A program made the translations under genes and the position numbers. Below, piece after piece: positions 43,100-51,289 of a stretch of DNA of 64,000 nt. A model generated the notes under the pieces. That model had not been told where the DNA came from. It did no database searches and saw nothing but the letters and a program-made list of their open reading frames with translations. The stretch lies in NCBI RefSeq assembly GCF_900108335.1, contig NZ_FNVT01000006.1, positions 1 through 64,000 on the forward strand, read 5' to 3'. This DNA comes from Nonomuraea solani (GTDB taxonomy: Bacteria > Actinomycetota > Actinomycetes > Streptosporangiales > Streptosporangiaceae). Numbering within the stretch: position 1 is the first letter of the stretch; the number at the start of each line of letters is the position of its first letter.

Positions 43100-45157
43100 A
43101 TGACGCGAGAGCCGTACCCCACCGCACGACGCGAGGACATCGTCGACAAGCTGCACGAGACACCTGTTCCCGACCCCTATCGGTGGCTGGAGGATCCCGA
43201 CAGCCCGGAGACGAAGGGATGGCTGCTCGCGCAGTCCGAGCTGTTCAGTAGAGAGCGCGGGCCGCAGCGGTTCAAGAGCCGGATCGCCGAGCTGCTCAGG
43301 TCCGGTTCTGTGGGCGCGCCGGTGTGGCGCGGAGAGCGCCACTTCTTCTCCCGGCGCACGCCCGACCAGGAGCACGCCGTCTACTACGCGGTCGAGCCCG
43401 ACGGCACCGAGCGTCCGCTGATCGATCCGATGGGGATCGACCCGTCCGGCCTGACCACTCTCGACGCGGTGCAGCCGGACAAGGAGGGGCGCCTGCTGGC
43501 GTACCAGATCTCGATCGGCGGCAACGAGGAGTCGGTCCTCTACGTCATCGACGTCGCCACCGGCGACCGGGTCGAGGGGCCCATCGACCGGTGCCGCTAC
43601 TCCCCCGTGGCGTGGCTGCCCGGGGGTGAGGCGTTCTACTACGTACGCCGGCTGCCGAGCACCGAGGTGCCGGAGAACGAGACGCAGTTCCACCGCCGCG
43701 TCTACCTCCACCGCGTCGGCACCTCCACCGAGGACGACGTGATGATCTTCGGCGAGGGCCTGAAGATGACCAACTACTACGGCGTCTCCGTCTCGCGCGA
43801 CGGCCGCTGGCTGCAGGTGTCGGCCCACGAGGGCACCGCACCGCGCAACGACGTCTGGGTGGCCGACCTGACCGAGTCCCCGATCGACCGGCCCGAGTTG
43901 AAGGTCGTACAGGAGGGCGTGGACGCCCAGACGGGGCTGGTGTTCGGCCGCGACGGGCGCCTCTACCTGCACACCGACCGCGACGCCCCCCGGGGCAGGG
44001 TCTGCGTCACCGACCCGGCGGAGCCCGGCTTCGAGACCTGGCGCGACCTGATCCCCGAAGACTCCGAGGCGGTGCTGTCCGACTTCGCGATCCTCGACGA
44101 CCTGGAGCGCCCGGTCATCCTGGTGGGCTGGACCCGCCACGCGATCAGTGAGATCACCGTGCACGACCTGGCGACCGGCGAGCGCCTCGGCGAGGTGCCC
44201 ACCCCGGGCCTGGGCACGATCGGCGGCCTCATCGAGCGCCCCGAGGGCGGCCACGAGGCGTGGTTCGGCTACACCGACAACACCACGCCGCCGACCGTCC
44301 AGCGCTACGACGCCAGGACCGGCGAGACCACGCTCTGGGCGGCCTCGCCGGGCGCGGTCGAGGTGCCGGCGGTCCGCACCGAGCAGGTGGTCTACCGGTC
44401 GAAGGACGGCACGGACGTCCGCATGCTGATCATCTCGCCGATCGACGCCACGCCGGGGCCGCGCCCGACCATCCTGTACGGCTACGGCGGCTTCGGCCTG
44501 TCCATGACCCCCGGCTACTCGGCCTCCGTCCTGACCTGGGTGGAGGCGGGCGGCGTCTACGCCATCGCCAACCTGCGCGGCGGCGGCGAGGAGGGCGAAG
44601 ACTGGCACCGCGACGGCATGCTGGCGAACAAGCAGAACGTGTTCGACGACTTCCACGCCGCCGCCGAGCACCTCATCGCCACGGGCGTGACCACCCGCGA
44701 ACAGTTGGGCATCTCCGGCGGCTCCAACGGCGGCCTGCTGGTGGGCGCCGCGCTGACGCAGCGCCCCGACCTGTACGCCGCCGTGGTCTGCTCGGCGCCG
44801 CTGCTCGACATGATCCGCTACGAGAAGTTCGGGCTCGGCGCGAGCTGGAACGTCGAGTACGGCTCCGCCGACGTCCCCGAGGAGTTCGGCTGGCTGTGGG
44901 GCTACTCGCCCTACCACCACGTCAAGGATTCGGTGGCCTATCCCGCCACGCTCTTCACCGTCTTCCAGTCCGACACGCGCGTGCATCCGCTGCACGCGTG
45001 GAAGATGTGCGCGGCGCTGCAGCATTCCTCGACGGCCGACCGGCCGGTGCTGCTGCGCAACGAGGCCGAGGTGGGGCACGGGGCGCGCTCGGTGAGCAGG
45101 ACGGTGGACCTGTCGGCCGACACGCTGACGTTCCTCGCCCGGCACACCGGTCTGTAG
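43100..45157 (+). CDS. prolyl oligopeptidase family serine peptidase (S9A)
   Basis: 685 aa. An N-terminal beta-propeller (from about 65 to 400) covers a C-terminal alpha/beta-hydrolase. The triad is Ser near 540 in GISGGSNGGLL, Asp near 624 in FQSDTRVHPLHAWKM and His near 658 in EVGHGARS. Such enzymes cleave after proline in peptides of up to about 30 residues. The ATG at 43100 is used because the family starts TREPYPTARREDIVDKLH. The gene's 3' end is copied in tandem after the stop. Confidence 0.95.
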   Translation: MTREPYPTARREDIVDKLHETPVPDPYRWLEDPDSPETKGWLLAQSELFSRERGPQRFKSRIAELLRSGSVGAPVWRGERHFFSRRTPDQEHAVYYAVEPDGTERPLIDPMGIDPSGLTTLDAVQPDKEGRLLAYQISIGGNEESVLYVIDVATGDRVEGPIDRCRYSPVAWLPGGEAFYYVRRLPSTEVPENETQFHRRVYLHRVGTSTEDDVMIFGEGLKMTNYYGVSVSRDGRWLQVSAHEGTAPRNDVWVADLTESPIDRPELKVVQEGVDAQTGLVFGRDGRLYLHTDRDAPRGRVCVTDPAEPGFETWRDLIPEDSEAVLSDFAILDDLERPVILVGWTRHAISEITVHDLATGERLGEVPTPGLGTIGGLIERPEGGHEAWFGYTDNTTPPTVQRYDARTGETTLWAASPGAVEVPAVRTEQVVYRSKDGTDVRMLIISPIDATPGPRPTILYGYGGFGLSMTPGYSASVLTWVEAGGVYAIANLRGGGEEGEDWHRDGMLANKQNVFDDFHAAAEHLIATGVTTREQLGISGGSNGGLLVGAALTQRPDLYAAVVCSAPLLDMIRYEKFGLGASWNVEYGSADVPEEFGWLWGYSPYHHVKDSVAYPATLFTVFQSDTRVHPLHAWKMCAALQHSSTADRPVLLRNEAEVGHGARSVSRTVDLSADTLTFLARHTGL

Positions 45158-45304
45158 TCACGCCGACGTTCCTGCAGGCCGGCCTTTGGTGCCGGGCCTG
45201 TAGTTACACCGACGTTCCTGCACGCCCGTCTCCAGCGCCGGGGCTGTAGTTACGCGGACGTTCCTGCACGCCCGTCTCTAGCGTCGGGTCTGTAGTGTCG
45301 GAGG
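45152..45304. repeat. 46-bp tandem repeats after the prolyl oligopeptidase gene
   Basis: Three full units start at 45152, 45198 and 45244, each 46 bp, beginning CTGTAG (the gene's Leu codon and stop) and holding GACGTTCCTG in the middle. A partial unit starts at 45290. The gene's own last 37 bp (45121-45157) resemble the end of a unit. 46 bp is not a multiple of three. Confidence 0.9.
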
Positions 45305-45305
45305 T

Positions 45306-46106
45306 ATGAGCACGCTGGGGCTGGCCATGGTCGAGGCCACCCCCAGCGCTGCGCTGCGGCCCTACGTGCTGCGGCTGTGCGCCTACCGGGAGCACTACGA
45401 CGCCCCGGTGACCCGGTCGGAGATGGCGATGCCGGGGGCCGTGCTCATCCTGGCGTTCGGCACGCCGATGGAGGTCGACGGGGAGCGGGTCTCGGCGTTC
45501 ACCGGCGGCCTCGGCGACCGCTTCACCGTCACCCGCACGGCCGGGCCGACGGAGGGCGTGGAGGTCTTTCTCACCCCGTTCGGAGCCAGGCGACTGTACG
45601 GCCTGCCGATGCGGCACCTGACGAACCGGGTGGTGCCGGTCGGCGACCTGCTCGGGCCGTCGGCGGACCGGCTGGTGGAGCGGCTGGCCGAAACGACGTC
45701 GTGGCGGAGCCGGCTGGCGCTGACCGACCGGCTGCTGCGCGAGCGGATCGCGGCGGGCCCCGCGCTGGGCCCGGAGGTGCCGTGGGCGTGGGCGCGGCTG
45801 CTGGAGTCCGGGGGCCGGCTGGGGGTGTCGTCGCTGGCCGAGTCGCTCGGCTGGAGCCATCGCCATCTCGTCGCCCGCTTCCAGGACCAGATCGGGCTCG
45901 CGCCCAAGACCGCGGCCCGGGTGATCAGGTTCGGGCGGGCCGCGCGGCTGCTGCGATCGGGTACGGCCATCGCCGAGGTGGCGGCGGAGTGCGGCTTCTA
46001 CGACCAGGCCCACATGAACCGCGAGTTCCGGGCGCTGGGCGACACGACGCCGGGTCAGATTTATCCAAGACCCGCCGCCCAGGTCGCGGGCATGCTGGGC
46101 TCATGA
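45306..46106 (+). CDS. AraC-family transcriptional regulator
   Basis: 266 aa. A beta-rich N-terminal domain (about 1-150) resembles sensor domains of this class and a C-terminal AraC HTH (about 170-262) has LGVSSLAESLGWSHRHLVARFQDQIGLAPK and IAEVAAECGFYDQAHMNREFRALGDTTPGQI. GAGGT precedes the ATG by only a few nt. The stop overlaps the ATG of the VOC gene (ATGA), so the two are coupled, just like the AraC-VOC pair at 11298. Confidence 0.92.
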   Translation: MSTLGLAMVEATPSAALRPYVLRLCAYREHYDAPVTRSEMAMPGAVLILAFGTPMEVDGERVSAFTGGLGDRFTVTRTAGPTEGVEVFLTPFGARRLYGLPMRHLTNRVVPVGDLLGPSADRLVERLAETTSWRSRLALTDRLLRERIAAGPALGPEVPWAWARLLESGGRLGVSSLAESLGWSHRHLVARFQDQIGLAPKTAARVIRFGRAARLLRSGTAIAEVAAECGFYDQAHMNREFRALGDTTPGQIYPRPAAQVAGMLGS

Positions 46107-46453
46107 CGCGAACCGTGTACGCATTGGCCCGCTACCAGGACTGCCAGGCCGCGATCGACTTCCTGACCGGCGCGTTCGGCTTCCGGGTGCACGAGGCCTC
46201 CAAGAACGACCAGGGTGTGGTCAACCACGCCGAACTGCTCGTCGGGGACGACCTGATCATGATCGGCGAGGGTGCGCCCGGTGGGCCCGGGATCTACATC
46301 GCGGTCGAGGACGTCGACGCCCACCACGACCACGCCAAGGCCGCCGGGGCCTCGATCACGATGGAGCTGACCGACCAGCCGTACGGGTCCAGGGAGTACG
46401 CCTGCAAGGACCCCGAGGGCAATCCCTGGTACTTCGGCACCTACCGCCCCTGA
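46103..46453 (+). CDS. VOC (glyoxalase/bleomycin-resistance fold) family protein
   Basis: 116 aa. Two half-modules are visible: TVYALARYQDCQAAIDFLTGAFGFRVHEAS and DVDAHHDHAKAAGASITMELTDQPYGSREYACKDPEGNPWYFGTY, with the DPEGN turn. ATG at 46103 overlaps the AraC stop by 4 nt. The substrate is unknown; PhnB-like members bind small aldehydes or antibiotics. Confidence 0.88.
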   Translation: MTRTVYALARYQDCQAAIDFLTGAFGFRVHEASKNDQGVVNHAELLVGDDLIMIGEGAPGGPGIYIAVEDVDAHHDHAKAAGASITMELTDQPYGSREYACKDPEGNPWYFGTYRP

Positions 46454-46490
46454 CGGTTTCTGTCGGTGGCGCCTGCCATGATCTGGCTTC

Positions 46491-47135
46491 ATGACGACCG
46501 ACTCCCTCACCTCTTTCCGCTGGTCGCTGGAGCACGACCCGCTCGGCGAGATCTACTGCGTCACCTTCGTGCGCGGGCTCGACCAGGCCGAGGTCCTGCG
46601 CCGTTACGCTCCCGACGGGCCGGCGGGGAGGGAGATGAGCTTCCGCGAGCTGGACGCGGAGGTCGGTGACTACGTCATGGTGACCGAGGGCGGGCGAGGT
46701 GGCGGCCACGTCGGGGTGATCGCCGTCGGCGGGTGGTGTGTCGCGATCGAACCGTGGGGCTGGACGACGGTGATGAACGAGAGACTGGCCCGGCTGTCGG
46801 TGGGGTCCGAGGTGGTGAGCGTCAACCGGCACGACTACGCCTCGGACGACCACTTCTCCTATGCGGTCGACGGCACCGTCATCACCTGTTTCGGGATGGC
46901 CTCCCCGGATGTGCGCCATGGCGCCGACAAGGACCGGCTCAACGACCTCATGCGCGAGATCGGCTTTCCCCCTGAGGAGATCGAGACCGACGAGGAGTGG
47001 GAGGCCAGATACGACGACCTGGCGCCGAACGGCTTATCCCGGGCGTTCGCGCTGGCCACCCGGCTCACCGGCGTGACGTTCACCCCCGACCTGCTGGACG
47101 GGCCGCTGCTGGTGGGCACGATCGCCGACGCCTAG
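46491..47135 (+). CDS. DUF6461 family protein
   Basis: 214 aa, soluble. The start SLTSFRWSLEHDPLGEIYCVTFVRGLDQAEVLRRYA and the GGWCVAIEPWGWT block are typical of the actinomycete DUF6461 family, whose function is unknown. ATG start at 46491. A 120-bp MITE-like element begins 8 nt after its stop. Confidence 0.78.
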   Translation: MTTDSLTSFRWSLEHDPLGEIYCVTFVRGLDQAEVLRRYAPDGPAGREMSFRELDAEVGDYVMVTEGGRGGGHVGVIAVGGWCVAIEPWGWTTVMNERLARLSVGSEVVSVNRHDYASDDHFSYAVDGTVITCFGMASPDVRHGADKDRLNDLMREIGFPPEEIETDEEWEARYDDLAPNGLSRAFALATRLTGVTFTPDLLDGPLLVGTIADA

Positions 47136-47142
47136 CCTCGTT

Positions 47143-47262
47143 TTCCGCGCGTGCTGAGTCACCACACGGGACCGGCGTCTCCACCTCCCTCTTGCCTTCA
47201 AGAAGGCCCGCCGAAGTGCGGCGGAGTGGAAAGAGAAGGGGAGTCGTGGTGACGTGCGGGAA
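47143..47262 (+). mobile_element. MITE-like 120-bp element, copy (ii)
   Basis: 120 bp bounded by TTCCGCGCGT (47143-47152) and ACGTGCGGGAA (47252-47262), imperfect inverted ends. The sequence matches the 48878 copy throughout, including GTGCTGAGTC near the left end, GCCGAAGTGCGGCGG in the middle and GTGGTGACGTGCGG at the right end. It encodes nothing. It starts just after the DUF6461 stop. Confidence 0.75.
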
Positions 47263-47275
47263 CGGGCCCAGTACG

Positions 47276-47421
47276 GGAAGGTGATCGTCCATGCCCACGA
47301 TCACCAACGCCTTGCGTGCAGGCGATCGTCTAGTGCTCGCGATCAATCAACGTCCGGCACGGGGCAGGTGATCGTCTTGTGCCCCGTGATCGCCAATGCC
47401 TAGCGCGGGAAGATGATCGTC
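47276..47421. repeat. degenerate ~45-bp tandem repeats at the purU 3' end
   Basis: GATCGTC-centred units recur at 47283, 47324, 47370 and 47415, spaced 41, 46 and 45 bp. The last is the end of purU itself. Each also contains an internal inverted repeat, for example CACGGGGCA / TGCCCCGTG around 47357-47387. Confidence 0.8.
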
Positions 47422-48254
47422 TTGTGGCCGTCGAGGAGCACCCGCTGCTCGGCGTGCCACTTGACCGCCCGCGCCAGCGCCACGCACTCCACGTCCCGCC
47501 CCATCGCCACCAGGTCCTCCGGGGAGTGGCTGTGGTTCACCCTGGCCACCTCCTGCTCGATGATCGGCCCCTCGTCGAGGTCGGAGGTCACGTAGTGGGC
47601 CGTCGCGCCGATGAGCTTGACGCCCCGGTTGTGCGCCTGGTGATACGGCTTCGCCCCCTTGAACGACGGCAGGAACGAATGGTGGATGTTGATCGCCCGG
47701 CCGGCCAGTTTCTCGCAGAGCTCGGCGGAGAGCACCTGCATGTAGCGGGCCAGGACCACCAGGTCCACCTGGTAGTGCTCCACCAGCGCGAGCACCTCCG
47801 ACTCCTGCCGCGCCTTGGTCTCCGGCGTGATGGGCAGGTGGTGATAGTCGATCCCGAACGACTGCGTAAGCGGGCGCAGGTCGGGATGGTTGGAGGCGAC
47901 GGCGACGATCTCGATGTCCAGGGCCTTCGAGCGCACCCGGTAGAGCAGGTCGTTCAGGCAGTGGTCGAACCTGCTCACCATGATCAGCACGCGCGGCTTC
48001 CTGGCCACGTCGCGCAGCTTGAACTCCATCGCGAAGTCCGGCGCCAGCGTGGCGAAGGCGGTGTTGAGCTCGTCTTCGCTCAGCGCGCCCGCGAACTGCA
48101 CGCGCATGAAGAAGCGCTGCCCCGCCCGGTCGCCGAACTGCTGGCTCTCGATGATGTTGCAACCGTGCCGGGCCAGCAGGCCCGAGACGGCGGCCACCAC
48201 ACCGGGGCGGTCGGGGCAGGACAGCGTCAGAATGTATTCGGCGGGGCTGGTCAT
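47400..48254 (-). CDS. purU: formyltetrahydrofolate deformylase
   Basis: 284 aa enzyme releasing formate and tetrahydrofolate from 10-formyl-THF, balancing one-carbon and purine pools. The N-terminal ACT domain starts YILTLSCPDRPGVVAAVSGLL, and the C-terminal formyltransferase-like part has the NIHHSFLPSFKGAKPYHQA block with the catalytic His and the Asp in TSDLDEGPII. ATG at 48254. It lies between two copies of the MITE-like element, and its end is repeated downstream. Confidence 0.95.
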   Translation of the reverse strand: MTSPAEYILTLSCPDRPGVVAAVSGLLARHGCNIIESQQFGDRAGQRFFMRVQFAGALSEDELNTAFATLAPDFAMEFKLRDVARKPRVLIMVSRFDHCLNDLLYRVRSKALDIEIVAVASNHPDLRPLTQSFGIDYHHLPITPETKARQESEVLALVEHYQVDLVVLARYMQVLSAELCEKLAGRAINIHHSFLPSFKGAKPYHQAHNRGVKLIGATAHYVTSDLDEGPIIEQEVARVNHSHSPEDLVAMGRDVECVALARAVKWHAEQRVLLDGHKTIIFPR

Positions 48255-48647
48255 GCCTTCACTCTCGCAGCTCTGGATCGTCCGGCGCCATGCGGCTGAT
48301 CTGGGCAGATTACCGGTCGGCGGCCTGCGTCGAGAGTACCTGCGGCGACGGGTTTCCCGTTCCCGCCCAGACTCTCGGCCATCTCGGGTCGTGGTTGCGG
48401 ACTTTGCGGACGAATCTGGGATGCGCGGCACGAAAGGCCACCCGCCTCTTGAGGCCCGAAGCGAATCGCGCGTGTCCCGCCTGACTTGGACGGGGCGGGA
48501 TGGGGCGGGGGGCGGGGCGGGGCGGGGCGGTGGAGCAGACGCCCGCGTACGGGCTGGAGGTGACGGCCCGGGCTGCCCCCGCGTCGGGGAGACGAGCCAG
48601 TCCCCGCGCGACGTCGCCAGGTCGGGGCGGCCCTCGCGGGAGGGAGG

Positions 48648-48830
48648 AGGCGGACCGACCGGATCGCCCGCCCTCGCGTGGGGCGGGAAGGACCGGCCGG
48701 ATCGGCCTCCGCGCGGAGCAGGTGGAGGGCCGGCTGGATCGCCCCCCGTGGGGCGGAAAAGGGCCGACCGGATCGCCCCGCGTGGGCAGGAGGAGGACCG
48801 GCCGGATCGTCTCCTTCGTTGAAGGCCGGT
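48648..48830. repeat. degenerate ~36-bp repeat array
   Basis: Five copies of a GACCGGCCGGATCG-like core with the GGATCG at 48661, 48699, 48736, 48770 and 48804, spaced 38, 37, 34 and 34 bp. Copies vary and flanking DNA is G-rich. No leader or cas genes suggest CRISPR. Confidence 0.75.
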
Positions 48831-48877
48831 TGCCTTGAGGGCGCTGTGCCGGAGTGCGGTGGGTGGCTGGCCTCGTA

Positions 48878-48997
48878 TTCCGCACGTGCTGAATCGCCGC
48901 AGGCGAACCTGCCACTCCACGTCCCCCTTTTGCGAAAGGACCCCGCCGGAGTGCGGCGGAGAGGGGAACGGAGGGGAAGCCGTGGTGACGTGCGGAA
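48878..48997 (+). mobile_element. MITE-like 120-bp element, copy (iii)
   Basis: 120 bp bounded by perfect 10-bp terminal inverted repeats TTCCGCACGT (48878-48887) and ACGTGCGGAA (48988-48997). It has the same length and central hairpin (CCGCCGGAGTGCGGCGG) as the 47143 copy. The neighbouring CCTCGT flank (48871-48876) is also shared with other copies. It ends 8 bp before the SDR stop (49006). Confidence 0.82.
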
Positions 48998-49005
48998 CAC
49001 AAGGG

Positions 49006-49962
49006 CTAGCCGGCGAAGGCGTCGACTCCCGTGAGGTGGGCCGAGAGGGTCCACAGGCGGGCGGCCTGGTCCGGGTCGATGGCGTGGGGGCGTACCCCTG
49101 GGCCCGGGTCCTGGTCCTCGACGGGCTCGGCGATGTCGCAGTCCTCGCAGTAGACGCCGCCCATCCCGGCCAACTGCGGCGAGGTGGCCGCCCAGACCTG
49201 GGTGGCGGCACCCTGCTCCGGTGTCTTGAAGTCGAGCAGCGTATTGCCGTCCGCGTCGATCCAGCCCGCCGCCACCATCTCCTCCCGAGGCAGGTGCCGC
49301 TGGAGCGGGGTGAGGATGCCGCCGGGGTGCAGCGAGAACGCCCGTACCCCCGTGTCCTTGGCGAGTGTGTCGAGGTGGCGGGCGAACAGGACGTTGGCGG
49401 TCTTGGACTGCCCGTAGGCGAGCCACTTGTCGTAGCCGCGCTCGAACTGGACGTCGTCCCACCGGATGCCCGAGGCCCGGTGCGCCGCCGACGAGACGGC
49501 CACCACCCGGCCCCGGCCGCGCGCGATGGCCGGCCAGAGGCGGTTGACGAGCGCGTAGTGGCCGAGGTGGTTGGTGGCGAACTGGGCCTCCCAGCCGGGC
49601 CCGACGCGCGTCTCCGGGCACGCCATGATGCCCGCGCTGTTGATGACGAGGTCGAGGTCGCGGCCGGTGCCGAGGAAGCGCTCGGCGAACCCGCGTACGC
49701 TCTCCAGGTCACCGAGGTCGAGCCGGTCCACCTCGACGCCGTCGATGCCCCCGACCGCCTCCTGGGCGCTGTCGAGCCGCCGGGCGGGCACGACGACGCG
49801 GGCGCCGGCCTTGGCGAGCGCACGCGTGGTCTCCAGGCCGATGCCGGAGTAGCCGCCGGTGACGATCGCCAGCTTCCCGGACAGATCGATGCCCTGGAGC
49901 ACGTCGTCCGCGGTGCTCTTGGCGTCGAAGCCCGATCCGATCTTGTGCTGTGGCGTGGTCAT
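49006..49962 (-). CDS. SDR-family oxidoreductase (retinol dehydrogenase-like)
   Basis: 318 aa. The nucleotide-binding loop is IVTGGYSGIGLET (about 34-46), NSAGIMACPETR is the NAG-type motif near 110, and YGQSKTANVLFARHL carries the catalytic Tyr-Lys. It belongs to the extended SDR group of NAD(P)-dependent oxidoreductases. ATG at 49962. A MerR-type promoter lies immediately upstream, so the transcript may be leaderless. Substrate unknown. Confidence 0.9.
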   Translation of the reverse strand: MTTPQHKIGSGFDAKSTADDVLQGIDLSGKLAIVTGGYSGIGLETTRALAKAGARVVVPARRLDSAQEAVGGIDGVEVDRLDLGDLESVRGFAERFLGTGRDLDLVINSAGIMACPETRVGPGWEAQFATNHLGHYALVNRLWPAIARGRGRVVAVSSAAHRASGIRWDDVQFERGYDKWLAYGQSKTANVLFARHLDTLAKDTGVRAFSLHPGGILTPLQRHLPREEMVAAGWIDADGNTLLDFKTPEQGAATQVWAATSPQLAGMGGVYCEDCDIAEPVEDQDPGPGVRPHAIDPDQAARLWTLSAHLTGVDAFAG

Positions 49963-49969
49963 GCCACCC

Positions 49970-50000
49970 ACGGTACGAATTGGAGTGCACTCCAGGTCAA
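49970..50000 (-). promoter_or_regulatory. MerR-type promoter/operator of the SDR gene
   Basis: On the reverse strand TTGACC (49995-50000) and TACCGT (49970-49975) are separated by 19 nt, a spacer length typical of MerR-regulated promoters. The spacer holds a perfect 14-bp palindrome TGGAGTGCACTCCA (49981-49994). The ATG is only 7 nt after the -10. No merR gene is in the window, so the activator is encoded elsewhere. Confidence 0.7.
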
Positions 50001-50028
50001 ACGACGCGCTGGCCCTGTCCTTGAGGCC

Positions 50029-50066
50029 GGTCCGCCTGGGGCGATTCGGCACGTGCGGAAACGAGG
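50029..50066 (-). mobile_element. truncated MITE-like end, copy (iv)
   Basis: CCGCCTGGGGCGATTCGGC followed by ACGTGCGGAA (50051-50060) and ACGAGG is the complement of one end of the 120-bp elements. The other end is missing. It lies about 45 bp upstream of the Nudix gene. Confidence 0.6.
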
Positions 50067-50109
50067 GCGGCCGGAGATCGTAGACTCCTGATGTTCTGGG
50101 AGGTTATGG

Positions 50110-50562
50110 ATGACGGATGACCAGATCGGCGACGACCGGCCGGCCGCGCGCGTCGTCTGCCTCGACCGCGACGGCAGGGTGCTGCTGATGCACTGGTACG
50201 ACGAGGTCAGCCGCATGGACATATGGGAGCCCCCGGGCGGCGGGATCGACCCCGGTGAGACACCCCTGGAGGCGGCCCGGCGGGAGCTGACCGAGGAGAC
50301 CGGGCTGCCGGGCGCGGTCGTACAGGATCGGTGTGTCGAGGTCGAACGCGACTTCACCTGGCTGGGCACCCGCTACGTGAAGCGGGAGCCCTTCTACCTG
50401 GCGACGTTCGACGAGACCCGCCCCGAGGTGAGCCCAGGAGCGCTGACGGCCGAGGAGAGCACCGCCTTCCTCGGTCACGTGTGGGCGGAGGTGTTGCCCG
50501 AGTCCGTCGAGCCGCCCGACCTGGCCAAGGTCGTCGAACGCCTCACCGCAGGTCCACGCTGA
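50110..50562 (+). CDS. Nudix hydrolase
   Basis: 150 aa with a complete Nudix box GGGIDPGETPLEAARRELTEETGL (about 48-71), hydrolysing nucleoside-diphosphate-linked substrates with Mg2+. ATG at 50110. Its last 20 bp overlap the 3' end of the convergent MBL-fold gene (50543-50562). Substrate not predictable. Confidence 0.92.
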   Translation: MTDDQIGDDRPAARVVCLDRDGRVLLMHWYDEVSRMDIWEPPGGGIDPGETPLEAARRELTEETGLPGAVVQDRCVEVERDFTWLGTRYVKREPFYLATFDETRPEVSPGALTAEESTAFLGHVWAEVLPESVEPPDLAKVVERLTAGPR

Positions 50563-51289
50563 CCCCCGCCGCGGCGACGGCCAGTTCGCCACCGTAGGAC
50601 GCGGCCGCCGCCGCGAGCGCCGGTTCGGCCGGGGTGTCCGGCCACAGGTGGGTGAGGAGCAGCCGTCCCGCCCCCGCCGACGCCGCGGTGCGTCCCGCGT
50701 CGAGGGCGCTCGACAGGTAGGGGGCGTCCTCGTCCGGCACCCGTTCCGGATAGGTCGCCTCGGCCACCAGCAGATCCGCGTCCTTCGCCAGCCTGACCAG
50801 CTCGGCGGACGGCCCGGTGTCCCCGGTGTAGGCCACCACCCGGCCGCCCGCGCCGGTCAGCCGCAGCCCGGCGTTCGGCACGTGGTGCGGCAGGTCGAAG
50901 ACGTCGAGGCGGAAGGGCCCGAGCTCGACCGGCACGCCGGGCTCCAGCGCGTGCGAGGTGAAGCTGCCCGCCAGCATGCTCGCCCGGTCGAGGGCGAGCA
51001 CGGCGTCGAGCGCGCCCGGCGGGGCGTACACCGGCAGCGCCGGCGCGGGAACGTCGGCCAGCGCGCGGGCCCGCAGCAGCGGGTTGAGGTCGGAGCAGTG
51101 GTCGGGATGGCCGTGGGTGACCAGCACCGCGTCGACGTCGGCGGCGCCCATCAGTTCGAACAGCCGCGGCAGGGTGGCGTAGCCGGGGTCCACGAAGACC
51201 CGGAAACCCTCCTCCTCGACCACGTAGCCGCTGCATGCCTGCCCGGCCGCCGGCCACGCACCACAGCCGCCCAATACGGTGAATCTCAC
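50543..51289 (-). CDS. MBL-fold metallo-hydrolase
   Basis: 248 aa. Metal motif HGHPDH (about 60-65) and later His/Asp ligands in DVFDLPHHVP, YTGDTGPSAEL and LLLTHLWPD fit the RNase Z/AHL-lactonase-like MBL group. GTG start at 51289 overlaps the stop of the serine-hydrolase gene by 4 nt (GTGA). It is the last gene of a three-gene coupled cassette. Substrate unknown. Confidence 0.9.
   Translation of the reverse strand: MRFTVLGGCGAWPAAGQACSGYVVEEEGFRVFVDPGYATLPRLFELMGAADVDAVLVTHGHPDHCSDLNPLLRARALADVPAPALPVYAPPGALDAVLALDRASMLAGSFTSHALEPGVPVELGPFRLDVFDLPHHVPNAGLRLTGAGGRVVAYTGDTGPSAELVRLAKDADLLVAEATYPERVPDEDAPYLSSALDAGRTAASAGAGRLLLTHLWPDTPAEPALAAAAASYGGELAVAAAGVSVDLR

Larger units (their letters stand above)
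48255..49005. other. gene-free intergenic region
   Basis: About 750 bp hold no convincing gene. The left part (48255-48480) shows nothing recognisable; 48484-48540 is a G-rich tract; 48640-48830 contains degenerate repeats; 48878-48997 is a MITE-like element. Open frames here are by-products of the high GC content. Confidence 0.75.

Noticed and set aside
45152..45304. CRISPR-like array
   Set aside because: Units are directly contiguous with no spacers, derive from a gene end, and no cas gene is present.
48300..49621. Reverse frame of 456 codons across the purU-SDR gap
   Set aside because: It reads through repeats, the MITE-like element and the SDR gene in a different frame, with composition typical of GC-rich noise.
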